Notes under the pieces: generated by a model
What the model was told of the DNA's origin: nothing
The model's database searches: none
Seen by the model: the letters and a program-made list of their open reading frames with translations, nothing else
Shown here: piece by piece, positions 1 through 7,298 of the stretch
Layout of the letters: each line of letters starts with the position of its first letter
How positions within the stretch are numbered: the stretch's first letter is position 1
NCBI GenBank assembly: GCA_964529035.1
Contig: CAZGUG010000036.1
Coordinates: 1-20,568 of the forward strand
Length of the DNA: 20,568 nucleotides
Direction of reading: 5' to 3'
Source of the DNA: CAZGUG01 sp964529035
GTDB taxonomy: Bacteria > Bacillota > Clostridia > Ch29
Translations under genes and position numbers: made by a program

Positions 1-282
1 CCTGGTGTTTCGCCGGTGTTTGGAGTGGTTGTGTTTGAAATTTGATATTGATATTTTTTAATTGTTATTATAGAATATAGGAGTTGCAGTTAGGATGCGA
101 TGATATGGAAGGTTGCCGGTAGGATACGGGAAATTTCCATGGAGTATGTCCACATCAAGAATGGGGCGACTTGGGTTTTGTATGCGCTTAATTTTAAAAA
201 AAATTACTGAACGCCCGGATGAGTGTATATAGAACCCGGTTGCGCGTTAACAAATACGTGCGATTTTAAGGAGGGAATCTTA
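1..282 (+). other. Gene-free upstream region and rpsJ leader
   Basis: I see no confident gene here. A reading frame open from base 1 stops at 43-45 and could be the last 14 codons of a preceding gene, but it does not resemble the C-terminus of EF-Tu, the usual neighbour of rpsJ. A promoter lies at 48-76, so about 200 nt form an untranslated leader. Within the leader, 105-110 can pair with 135-140, and 211-218 can pair with 236-247 through two 4-bp blocks separated by a bulge. A 36-codon frame (100-210) starts at ATG behind only a weak AGG; it could be a leader peptide or chance. Confidence 0.6.
48..76 (+). promoter_or_regulatory. Sigma-A-type promoter for the S10 block
   Basis: TTGATA (48-53) and TAGAAT (71-76) are separated by 17 nt; each hexamer matches the housekeeping consensus at 5 of 6 positions. 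The sequence between is AT-rich. A second TTGATA at 42-47 overlaps an alternative register with a poorer -10. Initiation near 83 would give a leader of about 200 nt before rpsJ. The call is by sequence match only. Confidence 0.65.
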
Positions 283-591
283 ATGGCAAAACAAAAAATC
301 AGGATAAGGCTTAAGGCCTTTGACCACTCGGCTCTTGACCAGTCTGCGGTTAAAATAGTCGAGACGGCCAAAAAGACCGGTGCAAAAGTATCGGGACCTA
401 TACCACTGCCTACCGAAAAGGATATTGTGACAATCCTCAGGAGTCCGCACAAGCACAAGGATTCCAGGGAACAGTTCGAAATAAGGACTCACAAAAGGCT
501 TATTGACATCCACAGTCCCAATCCAAAGACGGTAGATGCGCTGATGCGGCTTGATTTGCCCGCCGGTGTAGATATAGAGATTAAGCTGTAA
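283..591 (+). CDS. rpsJ: 30S ribosomal protein S10
   Basis: S10 sits in the head of the 30S subunit and in other bacteria also acts in transcription antitermination with NusB. The product is 102 aa, normal for the family, starting MAKQKIRIRLKAFDH and containing the conserved GPIPLPTE segment and an SPHKHKDSREQFE stretch. The ATG at 283 is chosen because AAGGAGGG lies at 268-274 at proper spacing; the frame continues upstream to an ATG at 223 but that would add 20 residues not found in S10. It is the first gene of the cluster, 60 nt before rplC, and is probably driven by the promoter at 48-76. Confidence 0.98.
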   Translation: MAKQKIRIRLKAFDHSALDQSAVKIVETAKKTGAKVSGPIPLPTEKDIVTILRSPHKHKDSREQFEIRTHKRLIDIHSPNPKTVDALMRLDLPAGVDIEIKL

Positions 592-599
592 GCTGTTAT

Positions 600-623
600 G
601 ATTGTCCCGGTATAGGGATAATC
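600..623 (+). promoter_or_regulatory. Hairpin in rpsJ-rplC spacer
   Basis: GATTGTCCC (600-608) pairs with GGGATAATC (615-623) over 9 bp with one G-U pair, closing a 6-nt loop GGTATA. No T-run follows, so it does not look like an intrinsic terminator. It lies in the only spacer longer than about 50 nt in the S10 block and ends 14 nt before the rplC Shine-Dalgarno site. A processing site, a 3' stabilising structure or an r-protein binding site are possible; function is unknown. Confidence 0.5.
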
Positions 624-651
624 CGCTAATAAGTTCTGGAGGTGTACGTAA

Positions 652-1281
652 ATGACGAAAGGAATTTTGGGAAAGAAACTGGGCATGACCCAGGTGTTTG
701 ACGAGGATGGTAATATTATTCCGGTTACTGTTATACAGGCAGGACCTGTCAAGGTGATACAGAAGAAGACGGTTGACAGTGACGGGTATTCGGCGGTCCA
801 GGTGGGCTTTGGGGATTTGAAGCAGAACAGGGCAAACAAGCCTACAAAGGGCCATTTTGACAAGTCCGGCGTGGAGTATAAAAAGTTTTTGAGGGAAATG
901 AGGGTGGATGACCCGGAAAGCTACGAAATCGGGCAAGAAATAAAGGCTGACATATTCAAAGCCGGCGATAAGGTGGACGTGGCTGGTACTTCCAAGGGAA
1001 AAGGATTCCAGGGTGTGATTAAAAGATGGAAGCAGCACCGCGGCCCCATGACCCACGGCTCAAAGTATCACAGGGGTGTAGGCTCGATGGGCGGCTCCAG
1101 CTCTCCGTCAAGGACCTTTAAGGGCAAACATATGCCGGGCCGTATGGGCGGAGAAAGGGTTACGGTACAGAACCTCAGGGTGGTCAAAGTGGACACCGAG
1201 CACAATCTTCTGCTTTTGAAGGGTGCCGTACCGGGACCGAAGGGTAGCCTGCTGGTTATCAAGGAATCTGTTAAAGCATAA
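652..1281 (+). CDS. rplC: 50S ribosomal protein L3
   Basis: L3 is an early-assembling 23S rRNA binding protein whose central loop reaches toward the peptidyl-transferase centre. The 209-aa product has the family N-terminus (MTKGILGKKLGMTQVFDE), the central basic loop with GSMGGSSSPSRTFKGKHMPG at about residues 142-161, and the typical C-terminal GAVPGPKGSLLVI. Length is normal. GGAGGTG at 638-644 supports the ATG. It follows the rpsJ-rplC hairpin and precedes rplD by 27 nt. Confidence 0.98.
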   Translation: MTKGILGKKLGMTQVFDEDGNIIPVTVIQAGPVKVIQKKTVDSDGYSAVQVGFGDLKQNRANKPTKGHFDKSGVEYKKFLREMRVDDPESYEIGQEIKADIFKAGDKVDVAGTSKGKGFQGVIKRWKQHRGPMTHGSKYHRGVGSMGGSSSPSRTFKGKHMPGRMGGERVTVQNLRVVKVDTEHNLLLLKGAVPGPKGSLLVIKESVKA

Positions 1282-1308
1282 GAAGGTTTGTAGAAGGGAG
1301 GAAAGATT

Positions 1309-1935
1309 ATGCCTAAAGTAGCGGTTTTTAATATTGACGGACAACAGGTGGGAGATATAGAACTCAAGGACGAGGTTTTCGGCGTCCAGGTAAATGAACC
1401 TTTACTGCACCAAGCAGTGCAAGTATATCTGGCAAACCAGAGACAGGGAACCCAGTCCGCAAAGACCAGGGCCGAAGTCAGAGGCGGCGGCAGGAAACCC
1501 TGGAGACAGAAAGGAACGGGAAGGGCAAGGCACGGCAGTATACGTTCCCCACAGTGGACAGGGGGAGGAGTGGTTTTTGCACCCAAGCCGAGGGACTATT
1601 CGCAGAAACTGCCTAAAAAAATGCGCAGGCAGGCGATGCTGTCCGCCCTCAGCCTTAAGGCTAAAGGCAATGAAATTATTGTGCTTGACGAACTTAAGAT
1701 TGAAAAACCAAAGACCAAGCTGATAGATGAAATGCTTAAAAACCTTAATGTTGAAAAAAAGGCTTTAATAGTTTTGAAGGACAGTGACCAGGCGGTGGAA
1801 AAATCCGTGAGGAATCTGCCGGGTGCGAAGATGACCCTTGCCGGGACTCTTAATGTATACGACATATTAAAGTATGATACCTTTGTTATAACCAAACAAG
1901 CGGTGGAAGCGGTTGAGGAGGTGTATGGCAAATGA
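1309..1935 (+). CDS. rplD: 50S ribosomal protein L4
   Basis: L4 binds 23S rRNA and sends a long basic loop into the wall of the exit tunnel; in E. coli it also represses its own S10 operon, which is not shown here. The product is 208 aa. The tunnel loop is clear from about residue 58 (RGGGRKPWRQKGTGRARHGS) followed by the conserved GGGVVFAPKPRDY. GGGAGG just upstream supports the ATG. Its stop overlaps the rplW start by 4 bp (ATGA), so the two are probably translationally coupled. Confidence 0.98.
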   Translation: MPKVAVFNIDGQQVGDIELKDEVFGVQVNEPLLHQAVQVYLANQRQGTQSAKTRAEVRGGGRKPWRQKGTGRARHGSIRSPQWTGGGVVFAPKPRDYSQKLPKKMRRQAMLSALSLKAKGNEIIVLDELKIEKPKTKLIDEMLKNLNVEKKALIVLKDSDQAVEKSVRNLPGAKMTLAGTLNVYDILKYDTFVITKQAVEAVEEVYGK

Positions 1936-2222
1936 AAGCTGCCCAGGACATAGTACTCAGACCGATTATAACAGAGAGAAGTATGAGGGATATGGAAGAA
2001 AACAAGTACACCTTTATGGTGGACAAATCCGCCAACAAGATAGAGATTAAAAAGGCGGTGGAAGAGCTTTTCGGAGTAAGAGTGGAAAAGGTTAACGTCG
2101 TAAACTATATGGGAAAGATGAGAAGAATGGGTAGGAATGTGGGCAGAAAGGCAAGCTGGAAAAAGGCCTTTGTAAAGCTTACGGAAGACAGCAAAAAGAT
2201 AGAATTCTTCGAAGGCATGTAA
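1932..2222 (+). CDS. rplW: 50S ribosomal protein L23
   Basis: L23 lies at the tunnel exit and is the docking site for trigger factor and signal recognition particle. The 96-aa product has the family pattern: an N-terminal IVLRPIITERSM segment, NKYTFMVDKSANKIEIKKAV, then a basic loop GKMRRMGRNVGRKASWKKAF and the C-terminal strand. The ATG shares an ATGA overlap with the rplD stop; GAGGAGG inside the end of rplD (about 1915-1921) is the likely ribosome binding site. Confidence 0.98.
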   Translation: MKAAQDIVLRPIITERSMRDMEENKYTFMVDKSANKIEIKKAVEELFGVRVEKVNVVNYMGKMRRMGRNVGRKASWKKAFVKLTEDSKKIEFFEGM

Positions 2223-2241
2223 ATGTAAGGAGGGAGAAGTT

Positions 2242-3072
2242 ATGGCAGTCAAAAAATACAGGCCTACCTCGCCGGGGATAAGACACATGACGGTTTTGGA
2301 TTATTCGGACATTACCACCGACAAACCCGAAAAATCCCTTGTAACGGATTTGAAAAAATCCGGCGGCAGGAACGTACACGGCAGGATTACGGTACGTCAC
2401 AGAGGGGGCGGGAATAAAAGAAAATACAGGATTATAGATTTTAAAAGGAACAAGGACGGAATAGCGGCAAAGGTCGCAACCATTGAATACGACCCGAACA
2501 GAAGTGCGAACATTGCGCTTTTACACTATGCGGACGGAGAGAAGCGCTATATAATTGCCCCGGTTGGACTGAAGGTGGGGGATATCGTGATATCCGGTGA
2601 AGATGCCGATATTAAACCCGGTAACGCACTGCCCCTTTCCAGCATTCCGGTGGGCACCATAATACACAATATAGAGCTGAAGCCCGGGAAAGGCGCACAA
2701 CTGGTAAGAGCCGCCGGTAATTCCGCACAGCTGATGGCCAAAGAGGGAGGATACGCACAGGTGAAGCTTCCGTCCGGAGAAGTCAGGATGGTAAGGCACG
2801 AATGCCGTGCTACCGTCGGCCAGGTGGGGAATCTAGACCATGAGAATGTTACAATGGGCAAGGCCGGCAGGAGAAGAAACTTAGGTATTAGGCCCACCGT
2901 CAGAGGTTCCGCAATGAACCCGGTTGACCACCCGCACGGCGGCGGTGAAGGAAAGGCTCCGGTGGGAAGGCCGGCTCCGGTTACTCCGTGGGGCAAACCC
3001 AGCATTGGATACAAGACAAGGAAAAAGAACAAAGCCAGCGACAAATATATCGTTAAGCGGCGTAAGAACTAG
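2242..3072 (+). CDS. rplB: 50S ribosomal protein L2
   Basis: L2 is a core 23S rRNA binding protein needed for subunit association and the peptidyl-transferase centre. The 276-aa product is full length. The N-terminal GRNVHGRITVRHRGGGNKRK block and the C-terminal signature MNPVDHPHGGGEGKAP (residues 225-240, including the conserved His in the DHPHGGGEG loop) identify it firmly. GTAAGGAGGG upstream supports the ATG. It is followed after 19 nt by rpsS, whose Shine-Dalgarno site lies directly after the rplB stop codon. Confidence 0.99.
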   Translation: MAVKKYRPTSPGIRHMTVLDYSDITTDKPEKSLVTDLKKSGGRNVHGRITVRHRGGGNKRKYRIIDFKRNKDGIAAKVATIEYDPNRSANIALLHYADGEKRYIIAPVGLKVGDIVISGEDADIKPGNALPLSSIPVGTIIHNIELKPGKGAQLVRAAGNSAQLMAKEGGYAQVKLPSGEVRMVRHECRATVGQVGNLDHENVTMGKAGRRRNLGIRPTVRGSAMNPVDHPHGGGEGKAPVGRPAPVTPWGKPSIGYKTRKKNKASDKYIVKRRKN

Positions 3073-3091
3073 AAAGGAGGAAGTATTGTTT

Positions 3092-3376
3092 ATGGGAAGG
3101 TCACTAAAAAAAGGACCCTATGTCCAGCCCAAGCTCCTGAAAAGAATCGAAGAGATGAACAAAAAGAACGAAAAGAAAGTCCTGAAGACCTGGTCGAGGG
3201 CATCAACCATATTTCCGCAGATGGTAGGTCATACCATAGCGGTACATGACGGAAGAAAGCATGTTCCAATATATATAACCGAAGAAATGGTAGGGCATAA
3301 ATTGGGAGAGTTTGCGCCAACCAGGACCTTCAGGGGACACGGGTCCCATACCGAGAGGTCGACGGCGCTCAAGTAG
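3092..3376 (+). CDS. rpsS: 30S ribosomal protein S19
   Basis: S19 forms a complex with S13 in the 30S head and contacts the A-site tRNA region. The 94-aa product (MGRSLKKGPYVQPKLL... PTRTFRGHGSHTERSTALK) has the expected length and C-terminal motif. The frame is open far upstream into rplB, but AAAGGAGG at 3073-3080 fixes the start nearby. I chose ATG 3092; an in-frame TTG at 3086 would add two residues and has closer spacing, so the exact start is not certain. Confidence 0.97.
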   Translation: MGRSLKKGPYVQPKLLKRIEEMNKKNEKKVLKTWSRASTIFPQMVGHTIAVHDGRKHVPIYITEEMVGHKLGEFAPTRTFRGHGSHTERSTALK

Positions 3377-3396
3377 ATGGGAAGGAGGATTTAGCT

Positions 3397-3732
3397 GTGG
3401 AAGCGAAAGCACATGTGAGACATGTCAGGATATCACCCCGGAAGGTGGAAGTGGTGCTGGATCTTATAAGGGGTAAAAGCATAGATGAAGCTATGGCCGT
3501 TTTGAAGTACCTGCCCAACAAGGGTGCGAGAATTACCGAAAAACTGCTGAAGTCCGCTGCGGCCAACGCTGAAAACAACCACGATATGGTCAGGGACAGT
3601 CTGTATATTGATAAAATTTATGCAAACCAGGGGCCGACCATGAAGCGGTACAAGGCAAGGGCCCAGGGCAGGGCGAATTTGATACGCAAAAGAAGTACCC
3701 ATATATCGGTGGTACTGAAGGAAAAAGAATAG
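3397..3732 (+). CDS. rplV: 50S ribosomal protein L22
   Basis: L22 binds all domains of 23S rRNA and its beta-hairpin lines the exit tunnel beside L4. The 111-aa product starts with GTG and has the diagnostic ARHVRISPRKV-like N-terminus (AHVRHVRISPRKVEVVLDL), the AENNHDM segment and the tunnel hairpin near residues 85-95 (MKRYKARAQGRANLIRKR). GAAGGAGG at 3381-3388 supports the GTG start. It lies between rpsS and rpsC as expected. Confidence 0.98.
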   Translation: MEAKAHVRHVRISPRKVEVVLDLIRGKSIDEAMAVLKYLPNKGARITEKLLKSAAANAENNHDMVRDSLYIDKIYANQGPTMKRYKARAQGRANLIRKRSTHISVVLKEKE

Positions 3733-3747
3733 GAGGAGGGAGAGTTA

Positions 3748-4395
3748 GTGGGTCAAAAAGTAAATCCCCATGGACTCAGAGTCGGTGTAATAAAAGACTG
3801 GAATTCAAAGTGGTACTCCAACAAAAAGGATTTCGCCGACCTTCTGATAGAGGATAAACGAATAAGAAAACATGTCAAGAACAAGTTTTTTACCTCCGGT
3901 GTTTCCAATATTGAAATAGAGCGGGCCGCCAACAGGGTTAAGGTAACCATCTACACCGCCAAGCCGGGAATGGTAATTGGCAAGGGCGGATCGGGGGTAG
4001 AGGATTTAAAAAAAGAACTGGAAAAAATGACGGGGAAAAATGTATTCATCAATATAATTGAGATAAAGGTCCCCGAACTGGATGCCCAGTTGGTTGCGGA
4101 AAACATTGCGTCCCAGCTTGTAAGAAGGATTTCCTTCAGAAGGGCAATGAAACAGTCGATACAGCGCACCATGCGCGCCGGTGCAAAGGGTATAAAGACC
4201 ATGGCATCCGGTCGGCTGGGCGGGGCTGAAATCGCGCGAAGCGAGAGATACAGCGAAGGTACCATTCCTCTGCAAACCCTCAGGGCGGATATAGACTATG
4301 GTTTTGCGGAGGCCGATACCACGTACGGAAAGATTGGCGTGAAGGTCTGGATATACAAGGGAGAAATCCTGGGTAAGGCCAGAAGCGAAAAATAG
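3748..4395 (+). CDS. rpsC: 30S ribosomal protein S3
   Basis: S3 forms part of the mRNA entry channel and its helicase activity. The 215-aa product begins with GTG and the universal GQKVNPHGLRVGVIKDWNS. A type II KH domain includes the GKGG loop at about residues 78-81 (MVIGKGGSGVEDLKKEL), and the C-terminal domain has ASGRLGGAEIARSE. It is slightly short compared with many S3 proteins because it lacks the variable C-terminal tail. AGGAGGAGGG precedes the start by a few bases. Confidence 0.98.
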   Translation: MGQKVNPHGLRVGVIKDWNSKWYSNKKDFADLLIEDKRIRKHVKNKFFTSGVSNIEIERAANRVKVTIYTAKPGMVIGKGGSGVEDLKKELEKMTGKNVFINIIEIKVPELDAQLVAENIASQLVRRISFRRAMKQSIQRTMRAGAKGIKTMASGRLGGAEIARSERYSEGTIPLQTLRADIDYGFAEADTTYGKIGVKVWIYKGEILGKARSEK

Positions 4396-4421
4396 GGACC
4401 CGTAAGAGAGGAGGAAGACCA

Positions 4422-4856
4422 ATGTTGATACCTAAAAGAGTTAAACGCCGAAAGGTTCAGCGGGGGAAAATGAAAGGAAAAGCATCCCGCGGCAATGCAA
4501 TATCATACGGCCAGTTTGGACTGCAGGCCGTTGAACCCGGTTGGATAACTTCCAACCAGATCGAAGCCGCAAGGATAGCAATGACTAGGTATATAAAACG
4601 AGGCGGAAAGGTCTGGATAAAAATATTCCCCGATAAGCCGGTGACACAAAAACCCGCCGAGACCAGGATGGGCTCGGGTAAAGGTGCGCCGGAATACTGG
4701 GTTGCGGTTGTGAAGCCCGGAAGGGTTATGTTCGAGATATCCGGAGTAGCCGAAGAGACCGCTAGGGAAGCAATGCGACTGGCCATGCACAAACTGCCTA
4801 TTAAATGTAAATTTGTAAAACGTGAAGAAGTGGGTGGTGAAGCAAATGAAAGCTAA
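4422..4856 (+). CDS. rplP: 50S ribosomal protein L16
   Basis: L16 binds near the A-site and central protuberance and is needed for late 50S assembly. The 144-aa product begins MLIPKRVKRRKVQRGKMKG and contains GNAISYGQFGLQA, KPAETRMGSGKG and PEYWVAVVKPG, all family hallmarks. Length is normal. GAGAGGAGG upstream supports the ATG. Its last 11 bp overlap rpmC, so the L29 ribosome binding site lies inside this gene. Confidence 0.98.
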   Translation: MLIPKRVKRRKVQRGKMKGKASRGNAISYGQFGLQAVEPGWITSNQIEAARIAMTRYIKRGGKVWIKIFPDKPVTQKPAETRMGSGKGAPEYWVAVVKPGRVMFEISGVAEETAREAMRLAMHKLPIKCKFVKREEVGGEANES

Positions 4857-5049
4857 AGAGGTTAGGGAAATGACCGAGCAGGAATTGGAAAAGAAGGAAC
4901 AGGAACTTAAAGGGGAACTTTTCAACCTCAGATTTCAGCTTGCTACAGGACAGTTGGATAACCCCATGAGAATAAAACATGTAAGGAAATCCATAGCCAG
5001 AATAAAGACGGTAATGCGTGAAAGAGAACTGAAGAAGGCCAAGGCCTAG
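4846..5049 (+). CDS. rpmC: 50S ribosomal protein L29
   Basis: L29 is a small two-helix protein at the tunnel exit next to L23. The 67-aa product from ATG 4846 (MKAKEVREMTEQELEKKEQE) matches the family in length and has the conserved LFNLRFQLATGQLDNPMRI and an IARIKTV segment. The frame could start 24 bp earlier inside rplP, but that would add eight residues outside the family pattern. The start overlaps rplP by 11 bp with only a GGTGGTGA site, suggesting coupling to L16 translation. Confidence 0.96.
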   Translation: MKAKEVREMTEQELEKKEQELKGELFNLRFQLATGQLDNPMRIKHVRKSIARIKTVMRERELKKAKA

Positions 5050-5077
5050 TGCCTTTGGGGAAGGAGGTAATTGATGC

Positions 5078-5332
5078 ATGACACGGGGCATAAGAAAAAC
5101 CCGAGTAGGAAAAGTGGTTAGCGATAAGATGGATAAAACCATAGTAGTGGCGGTGGAGACTTTGGTCAGACACCCTCTTTATGGTAAAACAATAAAACGT
5201 ACAACAAAATTCAAGGCCCATGACGAGAACAATGAGTGTTCGACAGGGGACAAGGTAAAAATTATGGAGACCCGGCCTTTGAGCAAGGGAAAGAGATGGA
5301 GACTTGTTGAGATAATAGAAAAGGCACGATAA
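5078..5332 (+). CDS. rpsQ: 30S ribosomal protein S17
   Basis: S17 is an OB-fold protein that binds 16S rRNA early in assembly. The 84-aa product has the family run KTRVGKVVSDKMDKTIVVAV, then RHPLYGKTIKRTTKFKAHDE and GDKVKIMETRPLSKGKRWR. AAGGAGG at 5061-5067 lies upstream. An out-of-frame ATG at 5074 precedes the true ATG at 5078 by four bases, which is harmless but unusual. Confidence 0.97.
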   Translation: MTRGIRKTRVGKVVSDKMDKTIVVAVETLVRHPLYGKTIKRTTKFKAHDENNECSTGDKVKIMETRPLSKGKRWRLVEIIEKAR

Positions 5333-5364
5333 CTAATTACGTTTGCCGGAAGGAGGTATTTCCG

Positions 5365-5733
5365 ATGATACAGTCTGAATCCCGTCTGAAAGTGGCTGAT
5401 AATTCCGGGGCCAAAGAGCTGCTTTGTATCAGGGTTCTTGGGGGATCAGGAAAAAGGTATGCCAATGTGGGAGATATTATAGTGGCCAGCGTCAAAGACG
5501 CAACGCCCGGCGGTGTTGTCAAAAAAGGAGACGTTGTCAGGGCTGTAGTGGTGAGAACCACGAGAGGAGTAAAGAGAATTGACGGCAGCATTATAAGGTT
5601 TGATGAAAACGCTGCGGTGATAATAAAAGAAGACAAGCAACCAAGGGGAACAAGGATATTTGGGCCGGTTGCCAGGGAGCTCAGGGAAAAGGACTTTATG
5701 AAAATAGTTTCTCTTGCGCCCGAAGTGCTTTAA
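5365..5733 (+). CDS. rplN: 50S ribosomal protein L14
   Basis: L14 forms intersubunit bridges with 16S rRNA and is the site bound by the silencing factor RsfS. The product is 122 aa, exactly the common length: MIQSESRLKVADNSGAKEL at the start, GDIIVASVKDATPGG, GSIIRFDENAAVII and a C-terminal RGTRIFGPVARELR. The Shine-Dalgarno GGAGG (5352-5356) lies in the loop of a small potential hairpin (5347-5351 with 5360-5364) that ends directly before the ATG. The stop codon shares a base with an ATG at 5733 that is probably not used. Confidence 0.98.
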   Translation: MIQSESRLKVADNSGAKELLCIRVLGGSGKRYANVGDIIVASVKDATPGGVVKKGDVVRAVVVRTTRGVKRIDGSIIRFDENAAVIIKEDKQPRGTRIFGPVARELREKDFMKIVSLAPEVL

Positions 5734-5750
5734 TGGAGGAGGTGGCTGTT

Positions 5751-6083
5751 TTGAAAGAAAAAACCAGGATGCATGTTAAAAAGGGAGATACGGTGCAGCT
5801 GATCGCAGGAAAAGACAAGGGCAAAACAGGCAAAGTGCTGACAGCCTTTCCAAAGGACAAACGCGTTATTGTTGAGGGTGTTAATATGCTCACAAAACAT
5901 GTGAAACCCACCCGTCAGATGCAGCAGGGCGGAATAATCCATCAGGAGGGCCCTTTACACGTCTCCAACGTGCTTTTGTATTGCCCGAAGTGTAAAAAAG
6001 GAAGAAGGACCGGCAGAAAAATATTAAAGGACGGCAGCAAGGTAAGATACTGCAGAACCTGCGGGGAAACCCTTGATAAATGA
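5751..6083 (+). CDS. rplX: 50S ribosomal protein L24, zinc-finger form
   Basis: L24 is an assembly initiator that binds the 5' part of 23S rRNA. I place the start at TTG 5751 because AGGAGGT (5737-5743) sits 7 nt before it; an in-frame ATG at 5733 overlaps the rplN stop and lies before the Shine-Dalgarno site. The 110-aa product has a KOW motif (residues 8-32, HVKKGDTVQLIAGKDKGKTG) and a C-terminal CPKC (78-81) and CRTC (101-104) pair, a four-cysteine zinc-ribbon-like arrangement seen in many clostridial L24 proteins. Confidence 0.95.
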   Translation: MKEKTRMHVKKGDTVQLIAGKDKGKTGKVLTAFPKDKRVIVEGVNMLTKHVKPTRQMQQGGIIHQEGPLHVSNVLLYCPKCKKGRRTGRKILKDGSKVRYCRTCGETLDK

Positions 6084-6109
6084 AGTAGTTGGCGAAAGGA
6101 GGTAGCCGG

Positions 6110-6652
6110 ATGTCAAGGCTTTTAGAAAAGTATTACAATGAAGCGGTGCCCGCTCTTATGGACAGATTCGGGTATAAAAATATTATGGATGCTCCAAGGA
6201 TTGTAAAGGTGATTATCAACATGAGGGTTGGCGAGGCCAAGGAGAACGCAAAGGCTCTTGAGGGAGCGGTTAACGATCTGACGGTTATAAGCGGCCAGAA
6301 GCCGGTAATAACAAGGGCGAAAAAATCTGTGGCCGCTTTCAAGATACGTGCCGGAATGCCAATCGGCTGCAAGGTAACCCTAAGGGGCACCAGAATGCAT
6401 GAGTTTCTTGATAAGCTGTTCAATATAGCCCTTCCGAGGGTCAGGGACTTCAGGGGAATATCCCCGGACGCCTTTGACGGAAGGGGCAACTTTGCCCTTG
6501 GTATAAAGGAACAGCTTATTTTTCCGGAAATAGACTACGACAAAATTGAAAAGATAAGAGGCATGGACGTAATAATAGTCACCACTGCCAAAACCGACGA
6601 AGAAGCGCGGGAACTTTTGAGGATAATGGGAGTTCCGTTCAGAAAAAAATAA
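6110..6652 (+). CDS. rplE: 50S ribosomal protein L5
   Basis: L5 binds 5S rRNA in the central protuberance and contacts P-site tRNA. From ATG 6110 the product is 180 aa, the normal length, with MSRLLEKYYNEAVPALMDRF, the conserved KITLNMGVGEA-like segment VIINMRVGEAKENAK, GQKPVITRAKKSVAAFKIR and GIKEQLIFPEIDYDKI. AAAGGAGGT (6096-6103) precedes this ATG; an upstream in-frame TTG at 6089 lies in front of the Shine-Dalgarno site and is rejected. Confidence 0.98.
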   Translation: MSRLLEKYYNEAVPALMDRFGYKNIMDAPRIVKVIINMRVGEAKENAKALEGAVNDLTVISGQKPVITRAKKSVAAFKIRAGMPIGCKVTLRGTRMHEFLDKLFNIALPRVRDFRGISPDAFDGRGNFALGIKEQLIFPEIDYDKIEKIRGMDVIIVTTAKTDEEARELLRIMGVPFRKK

Positions 6653-6665
6653 GGAGGGAGAATAT

Positions 6666-6851
6666 ATGGCGAAAAAATCAATGATAGCCAAACAGAGAAG
6701 AACGCCCAAATACAGTAGCAGGGCTTATAATAGATGCAGAATATGCGGAAGGCCCCATGCATACCTGAGAAAGTTCGGCATATGCCGTATCTGTTTCAGG
6801 GAACTGGCCTATAAAGGAGAAATACCGGGCGTTAAGAAAGCTAGCTGGTAA
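6666..6851 (+). CDS. rpsZ: 30S ribosomal protein S14, zinc-binding type Z
   Basis: S14 completes the 30S head near S3 and S10. The short 61-aa form with CRIC (24-27) and CRIC (40-43) is the zinc-binding version, against the roughly 90-100-aa cysteine-free version. The C-terminus GEIPGVKKASW is diagnostic. AAGGAGGGAG directly after the rplE stop gives a strong ribosome binding site. Named rpsZ or rpsN depending on database. Confidence 0.98.
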   Translation: MAKKSMIAKQRRTPKYSSRAYNRCRICGRPHAYLRKFGICRICFRELAYKGEIPGVKKASW

Positions 6852-6881
6852 GGCTTTATATATGGAAGGAGGTAGAGATAC

Positions 6882-7280
6882 ATGGTTATGACTGACCCCA
6901 TTGCCGATATGCTGACACGTATCAGAAATGCCACCACTGTAAAACAAGGTCAGGTTGATATTCCGGCATCGAATATGAAAAAGGCTATCGCAAAAATACT
7001 GCTTGATGAGGGTTTTATAAACGGATATGAAGTCAAGGACGACGGGAAACAGGGGATAATAAAAATGAGTTTGAAATACGGACCCGGACAGGAAAAGGTG
7101 ATAAGCGGCCTTAAGAGGATATCAAAGCCGGGACTTAGGGTATATGTTAACAAGGACGAAATCCCGAAGGTGCTGGGGGGACTTGGCATTGCTGTTATAT
7201 CCACGTCCAGGGGCCTAATGACGGATGCCCAGGCCCGGAAGGAAAACGTCGGGGGAGAGGTTATCTGTTATATATGGTAG
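6882..7280 (+). CDS. rpsH: 30S ribosomal protein S8
   Basis: S8 binds the 16S central domain; in E. coli it also represses the spc operon by binding rplE mRNA, which I did not test here. The 132-aa product has the family start MTDPIADMLTRIRNA and C-terminal VISTSRGLMTDAQARKENVG then ICYIW. GAAGGAGGT (6865-6873) is 8 nt before ATG 6882; a second in-frame ATG at 6888 would remove two residues and is less well spaced. Confidence 0.98.
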   Translation: MVMTDPIADMLTRIRNATTVKQGQVDIPASNMKKAIAKILLDEGFINGYEVKDDGKQGIIKMSLKYGPGQEKVISGLKRISKPGLRVYVNKDEIPKVLGGLGIAVISTSRGLMTDAQARKENVGGEVICYIW

Positions 7281-7298
7281 TTAATAGGAGGTGTTACA

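Noticed and set aside
773..801. TTGACA within rplC as an internal promoter
   Set aside because: No -10-like sequence lies at 16-18 nt downstream, and the hexamer encodes conserved frame.
280..1056. A long minus-strand open frame antisense to rpsJ and rplC
   Set aside because: It lies wholly opposite two firmly identified ribosomal genes, has no ribosome binding site and gives a low-complexity, His/Leu-rich protein; it is a shadow of the real coding frame.
5733..5750. ATG 5733 as start of rplX overlapping the rplN stop
   Set aside because: The Shine-Dalgarno AGGAGGT lies after it and 7 nt before TTG 5751, and the extra six residues are not part of the L24 family.
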